64,000 nt of DNA from Modestobacter sp. L9-4 (lineage in GTDB: Bacteria; Actinomycetota; Actinomycetes; Mycobacteriales; Geodermatophilaceae): NCBI RefSeq assembly GCF_019112525.1, contig NZ_CP077800.1, positions 2,356,001-2,420,000 of the forward strand, read 5' to 3'. A program made the position numbers and the translations under genes. The notes below the pieces were generated by a model. It saw only the letters and a list, made by a program, of their open reading frames with translations. It searched no databases and had not been told where the DNA came from. Positions 24,184 through 39,621 of the stretch are shown here, piece by piece (within the stretch, counting starts at the first letter, position 1; each line of letters begins with the position of its first letter).

Positions 24184-26424
24184 ATGACGACCGCTGTGCA
24201 GACCGATCTGGCCGACGAGGCGCTCGGGGTCCTGCGCGAGCTCACCGGCCGCCCCGACGCCGTCTTCCGCGAGGGGCAGGACGACGCCGTCCTCGCGCTC
24301 GTCGAGCGGCACCAGCGTGCGCTGGTCGTGCAGCGCACCGGGTGGGGCAAGTCGGCGGTCTACTTCGTCTCCACCGCGCTGCTGCGCCGCCGCGGCGCCG
24401 GCCCCACGGTGCTCGTGAGCCCGCTGCTGGCGCTGATGCGCGACCAGGTGGCCGCTGCGAGCCGCGCGGGCATCAAGGCCGTGGAGATATCCAGCTCCAA
24501 CGTCACCGAGTGGGACGACATCAACGCCCGGCTCGCCGCCGACGACGTCGACGTCCTGCTGGTCTCCCCGGAGCGGCTGACCAACCCCCGCTTCCGCGAC
24601 GAGCAGCTGCCGGCCTTGGTCGACCGGTGCGGCCTGCTGGTCGTCGACGAGGCGCACTGCGTCTCCGACTGGGGCCACGACTTCCGCCCCGACTACCGGC
24701 GCATCCGCGACCTGCTGGGCCAGCTGCCCGCCGGCACCCCGGTGCTGGCCACCACCGCCACCGCCAACGAGCGCGTCGTCGCCGACGTCGCCGAGCAGCT
24801 GGGCGCCGGGGGCGTCGAGGTCACCACCGTCCGCGGCCCGCTGGCGCGGGACTCGCTGCGCATGGGCGTGCTCCGGCTGGACTCCGACCGGGCCCGGCTG
24901 GCCTGGCTGTCCGCCCACATCGGCGACCTGCCGGGCAGCGGCATCGTCTACACGCTCACCGTCGCCGCCGCGGAGGAGACCGCGGCCCTGCTGCGGGACG
25001 CCGGGCACGAGGTGCGGGCCTACACCGGCCGGCTCGACGACGCCGACCGCAAGGACGCCGAGGAGGCGCTGCGGGAGAACCGGGTCAAGGCCCTGGTCGC
25101 CACCTCCGCGCTCGGCATGGGCTTCGACAAGCCCGACCTCGGGTTCGTGGTCCACCTGGGGGCGCCGTCGTCGCCGGTCAGCTACTACCAGCAGGTCGGG
25201 CGCGCGGGCCGCGCCGTCGACCACGCCGACGTCCTGCTGCTGCCCGGGCCGGAGGACATCGCGATCTGGCAGTGGTTCGCCACCTCCTCCATGCCCCGCC
25301 AGGACCACGCCACGGCGGTGCTCACCGCGATGGCCGACGGCAAGGCGTGGTCGGTCGCCCGGCTGGAGACCGTCGCCGACGTCCGCCGCTCCCGGCTCGA
25401 GCTGCTGCTCAAGGTGCTCGCCGTCGACGGGGCGGTCGAGCGGGTGCAGGGCGGGTGGCGCTCCACCGGCGTCCCGTGGACCTACGACGCCGACCGGTAC
25501 GCCCGGGTCACCGCGACCCGGGAGGCCGAGCAGCGCTCGATGCTCGACTACGCCAAGCCGGTCGACACCGCCGAGTGCCGGATGGCCTTCCTGCAGGAGG
25601 CCCTCGACGACCCGACCGCGGCCCCCTGTGGGCGCTGCGACGTGTGCGCCGGCCCCTGGTACCCCACCGACGTCCCGGCCGGCGCCTCCGAGGCCGCCTC
25701 GGCCCGGCTGGACCGTCCGGGGGTGGAGCTGGCGCCCCGGGCGCAGTGGCCGACAGGTGCCGACCGGCTCGGGGTCGAGGTGAAGGGCAAGATCGCAGCC
25801 GGCGAGCAGCTGGCGAACGGCCGCGCCGTCGCCCGGCTCACCGACCTGGGCTGGGGCCAGAAGCTGCGCACCCTGCTCGGCGACGACGGGGTCGGCGGTG
25901 TGGCCTCCCTCGCCGAGGACCTCGAGGCGCCCTCGATCGAGGAGGACCCGGACGCCGCGTTCGACGTGGCTCACCGGGTGATGAAGCCGGGCCTGGCCTC
26001 CGACGCGCCTCCGGACGAGGAGCTGCTGAGGGCATGTGCCCGGGTGCTGGGCGCCTGGGACTGGGCGCAGCGCCCCGGTGCCGTGGTGGCCGTCCCCTCC
26101 CGGCGGCGGCCCGCACTGGTCACCGGCGTGGCCGAGGGGCTGGCTCGGGTCGGGCGGCTGCCCTACCTGGGCACCATGGACCTCGTCTCCGGTGGCCCCA
26201 CCGGCGGACCGGGCGGCAACAGCGCCTTCCGGCTGGCCGGGGTGTGGCAGCGGATCGTGGTGGGCCCGGAGCTGCGGGCGCGCCTGGCCGAGCTCGGTGA
26301 CGCCCCGGTGCTGCTGGTCGACGACCTCGCCGACTCCCGCTGGACGATGACGGTCGCCGGCCGCGAGCTCCGCCTGGCCGGCGCCGCCTCGGTGCTGCCG
26401 TTCGTCCTCGCGCTGTCCGCCTGA
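24184..26424 (+). CDS. RecQ-like DNA helicase with C-terminal phosphoribosyltransferase-like domain
   Basis: A 746-aa protein. Residues about 25-430 form a superfamily 2 helicase: Walker A RTGWGKS (Lys56), VVDEAHCVSDWGHDFRPDYR (DEAH box and RecQ aromatic loop), TTATAN, SALGMGFDKPD and YYQQVGRAGRA. A zinc site (AECRMAFL, PCGRCDVC) follows, then a winged-helix-like part. The last ~200 residues end in VLLVDDLADSRWTM, the PRPP-loop signature of phosphoribosyltransferases, after VAVPSRRRP. Actinobacteria have this helicase/PRTase type; the role of the extra domain is not established. An AlkB gene follows at 26538. Confidence 0.9.
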   Translation: MTTAVQTDLADEALGVLRELTGRPDAVFREGQDDAVLALVERHQRALVVQRTGWGKSAVYFVSTALLRRRGAGPTVLVSPLLALMRDQVAAASRAGIKAVEISSSNVTEWDDINARLAADDVDVLLVSPERLTNPRFRDEQLPALVDRCGLLVVDEAHCVSDWGHDFRPDYRRIRDLLGQLPAGTPVLATTATANERVVADVAEQLGAGGVEVTTVRGPLARDSLRMGVLRLDSDRARLAWLSAHIGDLPGSGIVYTLTVAAAEETAALLRDAGHEVRAYTGRLDDADRKDAEEALRENRVKALVATSALGMGFDKPDLGFVVHLGAPSSPVSYYQQVGRAGRAVDHADVLLLPGPEDIAIWQWFATSSMPRQDHATAVLTAMADGKAWSVARLETVADVRRSRLELLLKVLAVDGAVERVQGGWRSTGVPWTYDADRYARVTATREAEQRSMLDYAKPVDTAECRMAFLQEALDDPTAAPCGRCDVCAGPWYPTDVPAGASEAASARLDRPGVELAPRAQWPTGADRLGVEVKGKIAAGEQLANGRAVARLTDLGWGQKLRTLLGDDGVGGVASLAEDLEAPSIEEDPDAAFDVAHRVMKPGLASDAPPDEELLRACARVLGAWDWAQRPGAVVAVPSRRRPALVTGVAEGLARVGRLPYLGTMDLVSGGPTGGPGGNSAFRLAGVWQRIVVGPELRARLAELGDAPVLLVDDLADSRWTMTVAGRELRLAGAASVLPFVLALSA

Positions 26425-26428
26425 ACGG

Positions 26429-26478
26429 CCCCGTCTCAGGCGCTCTCCCCGAGCTCGCGAGGCGGAGGGGGGACGGGG
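26429..26478 (+). terminator. Weak hairpin after the RecQ-like gene
   Basis: CCCCGTC (26429-26435) can pair with GACGGGG (26472-26478), enclosing a small palindrome (CGAGCTCG). It lies just before the LexA-like box of the next gene. Confidence 0.35.
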
Positions 26479-26500
26479 TCCTCCCACTGTCCACAGGTTT

Positions 26501-26516
26501 TCGAACACCTGTGCGA
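26501..26516 (+). promoter_or_regulatory. LexA (SOS) box upstream of the AlkB gene
   Basis: TCGAACACCTGTGCGA matches the actinobacterial SOS box TCGAAC-N4-GTTCGA at 11 of 12 fixed positions (T to G in the right half). It lies 21 bp before the AlkB start codon, where a bound LexA would block the promoter. DNA-damage induction of this gene is inferred. Confidence 0.7.
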
Positions 26517-26537
26517 AACCGGTAGTAGCCTCCCGGC

Positions 26538-27167
26538 ATGTCGCTCGCGCACCAGCCGTCCATGTGGGACGTGGCCGAGGAGGCCACGCTCACCCCGCTC
26601 GCCGGCCGGGTGGTCAGGCACCAGCTGAGCCGTGGGGCCTGGGTCGACCACCTGCCCGGCTGGGTGGAGGGCTCCGACCAGGTCCTCGACGTGCTGCTGG
26701 GCGACATCGGCTGGCGTGAGGACCGGCGCCAGATGTACGACCGCGAGGTGACCGTGCCCCGGCTCCTGCGCTGGTACGGCGGAGGCGAGGCCCTGCCGCA
26801 CCCGGCGCTCACCGATGCCCGGTCCGCGCTGAACGACCACTACGGCCCCGAGCTCGGCGAGCACTTCGTGACGGCCGGCATGTGCCTGTACCGCGACGGC
26901 CGGGACAGCGTGGCCTGGCACGGCGACCGGATCGGTCGCAGTCGCACCGAGGACACGATGGTCGCGATCGCCTCGTTCGGTTCGCCCCGTCCGCTGATGC
27001 TCCGTCCGGTGGGTGGCGGCGAGAGCCTGCGCTTCACCCTCGGCCATGGCGACCTCGTGGTCATGGGCGGCTCGTGCCAGCGCACGTGGGAGCACTGCAT
27101 CCCGAAGACGACGAGGGCGGTCGGACCGCGCGTCAGCGTCCAGTACCGCCCACGCGGGGTCGCCTGA
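26538..27167 (+). CDS. alkB: AlkB-family 2OG-Fe(II) DNA repair dioxygenase
   Basis: A 209-aa AlkB homologue. These enzymes oxidatively demethylate 1-methyladenine, 3-methylcytosine and related lesions. Iron ligands are His-x-Asp in VAWHGDRIG and the distal His in WEHCIPK. 2OG-binding arginines are in GPRVSVQYRPR, and the nucleotide-recognition lid (RQMYDREVTVPRL) is present. The ATG at 26538 opens MSLAHQPSMWDV. A LexA-like box lies 21 bp upstream and a helicase gene lies before it. It could also act on RNA. Confidence 0.9.
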   Translation: MSLAHQPSMWDVAEEATLTPLAGRVVRHQLSRGAWVDHLPGWVEGSDQVLDVLLGDIGWREDRRQMYDREVTVPRLLRWYGGGEALPHPALTDARSALNDHYGPELGEHFVTAGMCLYRDGRDSVAWHGDRIGRSRTEDTMVAIASFGSPRPLMLRPVGGGESLRFTLGHGDLVVMGGSCQRTWEHCIPKTTRAVGPRVSVQYRPRGVA

Positions 27168-27328
27168 GCCGTGAAAGCCCTGCTCACGGGGCGTTCGACG
27201 GGGTGGCTGGACCCCCCTCCAGACCCCCCGTGCAGACCCCCTCAGAAGGCGTGTATCGTTCTCCATGCACCAAGCGAGAACGGACCGGGTCGCAGGGCCT
27301 GGGAAACCGCCGGACAGAACCCCTGAGG

Positions 27329-27357
27329 TTCGACTGCTGCGGAACTTGGTGTAAGGT
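27329..27357 (+). promoter_or_regulatory. Probable rRNA operon promoter
   Basis: TTCGAC (27329-27334) and TAAGGT (27352-27357) are 17 bp apart, close to the actinobacterial housekeeping-sigma consensus TTGAC(A)/TAGG(N)T. It is about 200 bp upstream of mature 16S. No second promoter is convincing in 27168-27328, which holds C-rich sequence and no gene. Confidence 0.5.
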
Positions 27358-27414
27358 GGAACTACCGCCACGAAGAACGGCCGAGCAATTGGTCGGGGAA
27401 CGTGCGCGTCCGCT

Positions 27415-27431
27415 CCTTGAGAACTCAACAG
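27415..27431 (+). promoter_or_regulatory. BoxA-like antitermination/processing element in rRNA leader
   Basis: CCTTGAGAACTCAACAG resembles the leader element seen before actinobacterial rRNA genes (TTTGAGAACTCAATAG type). A second version, TTTGAGAACTGCACAG, lies before 23S at 29487-29502. Confidence 0.55.
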
Positions 27432-27555
27432 CGTGCCGAAAGTCAGTGCCAAGTAACAAATCCCCCTTGGCCTGGTCATTCGTGATCGGGTCATTGGGTT
27501 CCTTTGGTTGATTGAACGAGAGTGCCAACTCTTGGTCTCAGCTGCGATCAAATCA

Positions 27556-32742
<5,187 letters not shown>

Positions 32743-32775
32743 CACAACACCCAGCCTCATAGCTTTTCTAGTTGT

Positions 32776-32790
32776 CTCGCGTCCACTGTG
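32776..32790 (+). other. Right arm of 23S processing stem
   Basis: CTCGCGTCCACTGTG is the exact reverse complement of 29498-29512 before 23S. The two arms would close a long stem around 23S for RNase III-type processing. Confidence 0.7.
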
Positions 32791-32886
32791 TGGTTCTGAA
32801 CGTACGGAACCCACCCCCCGACCCGATCCCCGCACTCTCGTGTGGTGGTCCGGGTGGTGTGGGGTGGGCCCGATAAGTTCACAGCG

Positions 32887-33003
32887 TTACGGCGGTCATG
32901 GCGAAAGGGAAACGCCCGGTCTCATTCCGAACCCGGAAGCTAAGCCTTTCAGCGCCGATGGTACTGCCCCGGGGACGGGGTGGGAGAGTAGGACGCCGCC
33001 GGA
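32887..33003 (+). rRNA. rrf: 5S ribosomal RNA
   Basis: A 5S-like sequence of about 117 nt: TTACGGCGGTCATGGCG at the start, CGCCCGGTCTCATTCCGAAC in the loop region, GATGGTACTGCCC and a closing GGACGCCGCCGGA that pairs with the 5' end. The ends are approximate. Confidence 0.92.
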
Positions 33004-33016
33004 CACAACTCCCAGG

Positions 33017-33049
33017 AACGGGGTCACAGCATGTGCTGTGGCCCCGTTT
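33017..33049 (+). terminator. rRNA operon terminator
   Basis: ACGGGGTCACAGCA (33018-33031) pairs with TGCTGTGGCCCCGT (33034-33047) with one G-U pair, followed by ttctg. It begins about 14 bp after 5S and is the most classical terminator in the window. Confidence 0.85.
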
Positions 33050-33106
33050 CTGCATTCTCCGGGTGAGTCTGATCAGCCGGGGCGATCGCGATCATCGTGC
33101 CCTCGA

Positions 33107-33149
33107 CCGTCGATAGGGAGGCCTCCCAGAGGAGGCCGTCTCTCGACGG
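33107..33149 (+). terminator. Second hairpin downstream of rRNA operon; rest of gap empty
   Basis: CCGTCGA (33107-33113) pairs with TCGACGG (33143-33149) and, inside, GGCCTCC (33120-33126) with GGAGGCC (33131-33137) around a CAGA tetraloop. It may be a back-up terminator. The rest of 33050-33469 shows no convincing gene; a TAGGTT hexamer near 33421 could be part of a urease promoter, but this is weak. Confidence 0.5.
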
Positions 33150-33469
33150 CGGAGCGGGCGAACGAGCCGTGGGAGCCGCTGTGGCCCTGGCGTCCGCGCA
33201 CTTCCGTCAGAGACGAAGTGCCGGCTGTCGTGGTCGTCCTCTCAGCAGTGGGCGGGCTCTCCTGAGTCGGGGCCACCTCAGGGGCAGGGACTCCCCAGCG
33301 CTGCCGGCTGGGACCCCGACCACCCGGAGCACGGTCGGTCGATCGCTCGGGTGCTGAACCGGAGGACCAGGTAGTCGCCGTCCACACGGGGCCGTGCAAC
33401 GCGACTGTCACATGCAGCGGTTAGGTTCCTGGCTCTGCCGCTGACCGCTCTGTCAGGAGGACGTCGACC

Positions 33470-33772
33470 GTGCTGCTGTCCCCGCACGAGCAGGAGCGGC
33501 TGATGCTCAGCTACGCCGCCGAGCTCGCCCGTCGTCGCCAGGCGCGCGGCCTGAAGCTCAACCTCCCCGAGGCGACGGCGATCGTCACGGACCACGTCCT
33601 CGAGGGCGCCCGGGACGGCGAGCTCGTCACCGACCTCATGCAGTCCGGTCGTACCGTGCTCACCCGGGACGACGTCATGGACGGCGTCCCCGAGCTGCTG
33701 GAGGAGGTGCAGGTGGAGGCGACCTTCCCGGACGGGACGAAGCTGGTGACCGTCCACCACCCCATCCCGTGA
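33470..33772 (+). CDS. ureA: Urease subunit gamma
   Basis: A 100-aa urease gamma subunit, full length, with [42 protein letters not shown] and the C-terminal [18 protein letters not shown]. With UreB and UreC it forms the (alpha-beta-gamma)3 nickel enzyme that hydrolyses urea to ammonia and carbamate in the cytoplasm. The GTG at 33470 has a GGAGG-type ribosome site. It is the first gene of the operon ureABCFGD-allB; its stop overlaps the ureB start (GTGA). Confidence 0.96.
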   Translation: MLLSPHEQERLMLSYAAELARRRQARGLKLNLPEATAIVTDHVLEGARDGELVTDLMQSGRTVLTRDDVMDGVPELLEEVQVEATFPDGTKLVTVHHPIP

Positions 33773-34133
33773 GCGCCGGCGAGCGGGACCATCAGGCAGG
33801 GCCCGTGATCCGGGACGGCGTGACGCCTGGCGTGATCCCGGGCGAGGTCATCCCGGCCGAGGGGTTCATCGAGACCCTGCCGGGGGTGCCGCGGGTGGAG
33901 CTCGCGGTGCACAACAGCGGCGATCGGCCGGTGCAGGTCGGGTCGCACTTCCACTTCGCCCAGGCCAACGCCGCGCTGGAGTTCGACCGGGCGGCCGCCC
34001 ACGGTCACCGGCTCGACATCGCCGCCGGCACCGCCGTCCGGTTCGAGCCGGGCATCCAGCGGACCGTCTCACTCGTCCCCCTGGCCGGCGCCCGCGTCGT
34101 CCCGGGGCTGACCGCGGAAGGTGGGCTGGGCTG

Positions 34134-34134
<1 letters not shown>
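33769..34134 (+). CDS. ureB: Urease subunit beta
   Basis: A 121-aa urease beta subunit. The family pattern [55 protein letters not shown] is intact. It has a ~12-residue N-terminal extension ([12 protein letters not shown]) before the conserved core, which may be partly untranslated if a later start is used. It overlaps ureA (4 bp) and ureC (1 bp), so the three structural subunits are translationally coupled. Confidence 0.96.
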
Positions 34135-35854
<1,720 letters not shown>

Positions 35855-35855
<1 letters not shown>

Positions 35856-36517
35856 TGACGGCAGCCCTGTTGGCCCTGGCCGACTCCCGGCTCCCCGCCG
35901 GGGGTCACGCGCACTCCGGCGGGGTCGAGCAGGCCATCACCACGGGGGTGGTCCTCGACCCGGTGTCGCTGGCCGGCTTCCTCCGCCGGCGGCTGACCAC
36001 GGCCGGCGCGGTGGCGGCCGGGCTCGCCGCGGCAGCCTGCCGGTCGGCGGACGACGCAGCCGCGCTCGCCGCCCTGGACGACGAGGCCGACGCCCGGACG
36101 CCGTCCCCCGCGCAGCGGGCCGCCTCCCGGCAGCAGGGCCGCGGCCTGGTGCGGGTGGCCGGCCGCGCCTGGCCGCACCCGGCCTGGGCCGCGCTGCCTG
36201 CCCAGCCGCACCACCCGCTCGCCCTCGGGGTGGCGGCCGCGACCGCCGGGCTCACGCCCCGGGACGCCGCGCACGCCGCCGCCTACCTCGCCATCAGCGG
36301 CCCGGCCACCGCTGCCCAGCGCCTGCTGGCGATGGACCCGATCACCGTCGCGGCGGTCACCGCCCGGCTGTCGCCGGAGATCGACCAGGTGGCCGACGCG
36401 GCGGCCGACTCCGCCGCCGCCGCTGCGGCCGGTGAGCTGCCGGCCGGCACCGACCCGCTGCTGGACCTGCTCGCCGAGGTCCACGCCGCCCGCAACGACC
36501 GGTTCTTCGCCTCATGA
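35855..36517 (+). CDS. ureF: Urease accessory protein UreF
   Basis: A 220-aa all-helical accessory protein that bridges UreD and UreG and acts as a GTPase-activating factor during nickel insertion. It has the typical opening LLALADSRLPAGGHAHSGGVEQA, a central HPLALGVAAATAGL and the end LLAEVHAARNDRFFAS. It starts at the last base of the ureC stop codon. Ala content is high even for this genome, in the C-terminal helix (AADSAAAAAAGEL). Confidence 0.93.
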
Positions 36518-36535
36518 GAACGAAGGAGTGCTCCG

Positions 36536-37213
36536 ATGCCGCCTGACCACAACCTGGACGACTACGTCGACCCCTACAGTCCCGGACACCGCCACGGCGG
36601 TCCGCTGCGGGTGGGGCTCGGCGGCCCGGTCGGCTCGGGGAAGACGGCGCTCGCCGCGGCCCTGTGCCGCACGCTGGGCGCCGAGTACGACCTCGCCGTC
36701 GTCACCAACGACATCTACACGACCGAGGACGCCGACTTCCTGCGCCGCAACGCCGTGCTGCCCGACGACCGGATCGAGGCGGTGCAGACCGGCTGCTGCC
36801 CGCACACCGCCATCCGTGACGACATCACCGCCAACCTGGACGCCGTCGAGCTGCTGGAGGGCCGGCACCCGGGGCTGGAGCTCGTCCTCGTCGAGTCCGG
36901 TGGCGACAACCTGACCGCGTCGTTCAGCTACGGGCTGGTCGACGTGCAGATCTTCGTCATCGACGTCGCCGGCGGGGACAAGGTGCCGCGCAAGGGCGGG
37001 CCGGGTGTGACGGCCTCGGACCTGCTGGTGGTCAACAAGACCGACCTCGCCCCGATGGTCGGCGCCGACCTGGGCGTCATGCGCCGGGACTCCGACGCGG
37101 TGCGCGGCGACAAGCCCACCCTCCTGATCTCGCTGCGGGAGGACCCGGCCGCCACCGAGGTGGCCGAGTGGGTGCGCCAGCAGGTGCGGGCGCGGGCGCT
37201 GCAGGAGGCGTGA
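36536..37213 (+). CDS. ureG: Urease accessory GTPase UreG
   Basis: A 225-aa SIMIBI-class GTPase that delivers nickel to urease. The P-loop is [11 protein letters not shown]. The Cys-Pro-His metal motif is in [12 protein letters not shown], and the base-recognition NKTD is in [11 protein letters not shown]. It has a short His-poor N-terminal extension ([14 protein letters not shown]) instead of the His-rich tail some UreG or UreE proteins use for nickel storage. It lies 18 bp after ureF, with its own ribosome site (gaaggag). Confidence 0.96.
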   Translation: MPPDHNLDDYVDPYSPGHRHGGPLRVGLGGPVGSGKTALAAALCRTLGAEYDLAVVTNDIYTTEDADFLRRNAVLPDDRIEAVQTGCCPHTAIRDDITANLDAVELLEGRHPGLELVLVESGGDNLTASFSYGLVDVQIFVIDVAGGDKVPRKGGPGVTASDLLVVNKTDLAPMVGADLGVMRRDSDAVRGDKPTLLISLREDPAATEVAEWVRQQVRARALQEA

Positions 37214-37286
37214 GCGGGCACGCGGTCGTGGGCACCGGAGGGAGCGCCGACCGGGGAGCGGTGCGACCGCGGGGTGGAGCAGCCGG

Positions 37287-38003
37287 ATGAGGACCCTCGT
37301 CGAGGTGGTGGCACGGTGCGACGCGCGCGGTCGCACCGTGCTGCCGCTCCTGCGGGCCAGCGGCCAGCTGGCGGTCCGCCGCACCGGGCCCACCACCGTG
37401 CACCTGGTCGGCACCGCGTTCGGCCCGCTCGGCGGGGACGACGCGGAGATCCGGCTGGTCGTCGAGGAGGGTGCCCGGCTCAGCGTCCGCTCGGTGGCCG
37501 CGGCCGTCGTGCTGCCCGCGCGCGGGGAGTCGCCGCCGTCCCGGCAGGTCGTGCGGGCCGAGGTCGCCGGGGCGCTGGACCTCGCGCCGGAGCCGACGGT
37601 GGTCACCGCCCGCGCCGACCACCGCGCCGAGGTACGCGTCCAGCTCGCCGAGGCGGCGGAGCTGACCGTCACCGAGCAGGTGCTGCTCGGCCGGCGGGGT
37701 GAGGACCCCGGCCGCTGGACCGGCACCACCCGGGTGGAGGTCGGCGGACGCGCGGTGCTGCACAGCACCGTCGGGCTGGGTCCCGGCGCACCCGCCTGGC
37801 TGCCGCCGGTCGCACCCCGCGCCTACGTCTCCACCGTCTCGATCGGCACGCCCGGGACCGACGTCCGCACGGGCGTCGACGCCGTCCGGCTGCCGCTGCC
37901 CGGTGGCTGGGTGGGCACCGCGTGGGCGGGGGAGCTGCACGACGCCGTCGCTGCGATGGCGTCCGTGACCGAGGACGTCGAGCTGCTGGAGGTGGCCCGG
38001 TGA
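37287..38003 (+). CDS. ureD: Urease accessory protein UreD (UreH)
   Basis: A 238-aa scaffold protein that binds apo-urease and recruits UreF and UreG. The diverged family pattern is visible: RTGPTTVHLVGTAFGPLGGDDAEIRLVVEEGARLSVRS, then VLLGRRGEDPGRWTGTTRVEVGGRAVLHST. It is on the short side for UreD. It is 73 bp after ureG and overlaps the start of allB (GTGA). ureE is absent from the cluster, as in many actinobacterial urease operons. Confidence 0.9.
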   Translation: MRTLVEVVARCDARGRTVLPLLRASGQLAVRRTGPTTVHLVGTAFGPLGGDDAEIRLVVEEGARLSVRSVAAAVVLPARGESPPSRQVVRAEVAGALDLAPEPTVVTARADHRAEVRVQLAEAAELTVTEQVLLGRRGEDPGRWTGTTRVEVGGRAVLHSTVGLGPGAPAWLPPVAPRAYVSTVSIGTPGTDVRTGVDAVRLPLPGGWVGTAWAGELHDAVAAMASVTEDVELLEVAR

Positions 38004-39325
38004 GCGGGTCGCTGGTGGTCCGGGCGCGCCGGGTGGTGCTTCCCGACGGGGAACGTGCGGCGGCGGTGCACGTCACCGACGGCGTGGTCACCGCGGTCAC
38101 CGGCTTCGACGACGCCGGTGACGCCCCGGTCACCCTGGCCGAGGACGAGGTGCTGATCCCCGGCCTGGTCGACAGCCACGTGCACGTCAACGAGCCGGGC
38201 CGCACCGAGTGGGAGGGCTTCGCCTCCGCGACCCGGGCCGCGGCCGCCGGCGGGGTCACCACGATCGTCGACATGCCGCTCAACTCGGTCCCGCCCACGG
38301 TGGACGTGGAGGCGTTGCACGTGAAACGACAGGCGGCCGAGGGGCAGGTCAGCGTCGACGTCGCCTTCTGGGGCGGTGCCGTGCCCGGCAACGCGAGCCA
38401 GCTGACCCGGCTGCTCGCCGACGGCGCCGTCGGGGTGAAGTGCTTCCTGCTCGACTCCGGGGTGCCGGAGTTCCCGCCGCTGGACGACGCCGGCCTGCGC
38501 GCCGCGCTCACCGCGCTGGCGGAGGTCGACGGGCTGCTCATCGCCCACTGCGAGGACGACGACGTCATCGCCGCGGCCCCCGACCCGGCGGGCACGAGCT
38601 ACCCGGCGTTCCTGGCCTCCCGCCCGGGTGCAGCGGAGGAGACCGCGATCGGCCGGCTCATCGCCGCCGCCCGGGACACCGGCGCCCGCGTGCACGTCGT
38701 CCACCTCGCCGACGCCGGGGCGCTGCCGATGCTGCGGGCGGCGCGGGCCGACGGCGTCCGGATCACCGTGGAGACCTGCCCGCACTACCTGACCTTCGCC
38801 GCCGAGGACGTGCCCGACGGCGACACCGCGTTCAAGTGCTGCCCGCCGATCCGGGAGGCACACCACCGCGAGGCGCTGTGGGCGGCGCTGGCGGCCGGCG
38901 ACATCGACCTGGTGGTCAGCGACCACTCACCGTGCACCCCGGAGCTCAAGCGGCTCGACGTGGGCGACTTCGGGCTGGCCTGGGGTGGGATCGCCGGGCT
39001 GCAGGTCACGCTGCCGGCGGTGTGGACGGGTGCCCGGGCGCGGGGGCTGGGGCTCGGTGACGTCGTCCGGTGGATGACGGAGGCGCCGGCCCGGCTCACC
39101 GGGCTCACCGCCAAGGGCGGGATCACCGTCGGCCGGGACGCCGACCTGGTGGCGTTCGCCCCCGACGAGCAGTGGCGGGTCGGGGCGCTGCACCACCGCA
39201 ACCCGGTGACGCCCTACGCCGGCCGGGAGCTGACCGGTGTGGTGCGGCGGACCTGGCTGCGCGGGCAGGTCGTGGGAGACGACGCCGCCCCCCAGGGCCG
39301 GTTGACCCGTCCTGGGGGGCGATGA
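38000..39325 (+). CDS. allB: Allantoinase (cyclic amidohydrolase)
   Basis: A 441-aa metal-dependent amidohydrolase converting allantoin to allantoate. Metal ligands are in PGLVDSHVHVNEPGRTEWEGF (His-x-His), the carbamylated Lys in GVKCFLLDSGVPEFPP, then His residues in IAHCEDD, VHVVHLADA and the Asp in VSDHSPCTPELK. The motif DMPLNSVPPT is typical of allantoinases rather than dihydropyrimidinases. The GTG start overlaps the ureD stop, so it is translationally tied to the urease operon. A hairpin stem forms partly inside its last codons. Confidence 0.93.
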   Translation: MSGSLVVRARRVVLPDGERAAAVHVTDGVVTAVTGFDDAGDAPVTLAEDEVLIPGLVDSHVHVNEPGRTEWEGFASATRAAAAGGVTTIVDMPLNSVPPTVDVEALHVKRQAAEGQVSVDVAFWGGAVPGNASQLTRLLADGAVGVKCFLLDSGVPEFPPLDDAGLRAALTALAEVDGLLIAHCEDDDVIAAAPDPAGTSYPAFLASRPGAAEETAIGRLIAAARDTGARVHVVHLADAGALPMLRAARADGVRITVETCPHYLTFAAEDVPDGDTAFKCCPPIREAHHREALWAALAAGDIDLVVSDHSPCTPELKRLDVGDFGLAWGGIAGLQVTLPAVWTGARARGLGLGDVVRWMTEAPARLTGLTAKGGITVGRDADLVAFAPDEQWRVGALHHRNPVTPYAGRELTGVVRRTWLRGQVVGDDAAPQGRLTRPGGR

Positions 39326-39362
39326 CCCGGTCCCCTCGCAGGGTCCCGGTGAGTGCGAGGGG
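39286..39362. terminator. Two hairpins at the end of allB
   Basis: The first stem pairs CGCCCCCCAGG (39286-39296, inside allB) with CCTGGGGGGCG (39311-39321), ending just before the stop codon. The second pairs CCCCTCGCA (39332-39340) with TGCGAGGGG (39354-39362). They separate allB from the convergent small gene at 39371. Confidence 0.6.
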
Positions 39363-39370
39363 GTCCGCCC

Positions 39371-39526
39371 TCAGCTCTGCGGCTCCTCGCGAGCGGCCTC
39401 GTCGAGGATCTTCGGGTCGTCGTCCACGCCGCCGGCGGGGTCGGCGTTGCCCAGCGCGGTCTCGGCCGGGAGCTGCTCGATGTGCGCCTTGGCGCGGGCC
39501 TTCAGGTCGTCCTCGTGGCTGGTCAT
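39371..39526 (-). CDS. Small acidic hypothetical protein (51 aa)
   Basis: A 51-aa ORF starting MTSHEDDLKARAKAHIEQ, containing LPAETALGNADPAGGVDDDPK and ending LDEAAREEPQS. The ATG at 39526 has a good ribosome site (GGGAGG, 7 nt upstream). It is acidic and probably disordered after an N-terminal helix, with no Cys or membrane segment. It lies between the convergent allB and the divergent alc gene (95 bp between starts). The function is unknown. Confidence 0.6.
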   Translation of the reverse strand: MTSHEDDLKARAKAHIEQLPAETALGNADPAGGVDDDPKILDEAAREEPQS

Positions 39527-39621
39527 GCGGTGCCTCCCACAGGTCGTCGGTGTGCCGTGACCGTCCCCTACCCTCGCTCCGCAGGTGAACCCCCGAACGT
39601 CCCGCCAGTTTCTGGAGAGCG

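Noticed and set aside
33097-33357. Short ORFs between the rRNA terminator and ureA
   Set aside because: Arg/Ser-rich translations overlapping a hairpin, no ribosome site, no family resemblance.
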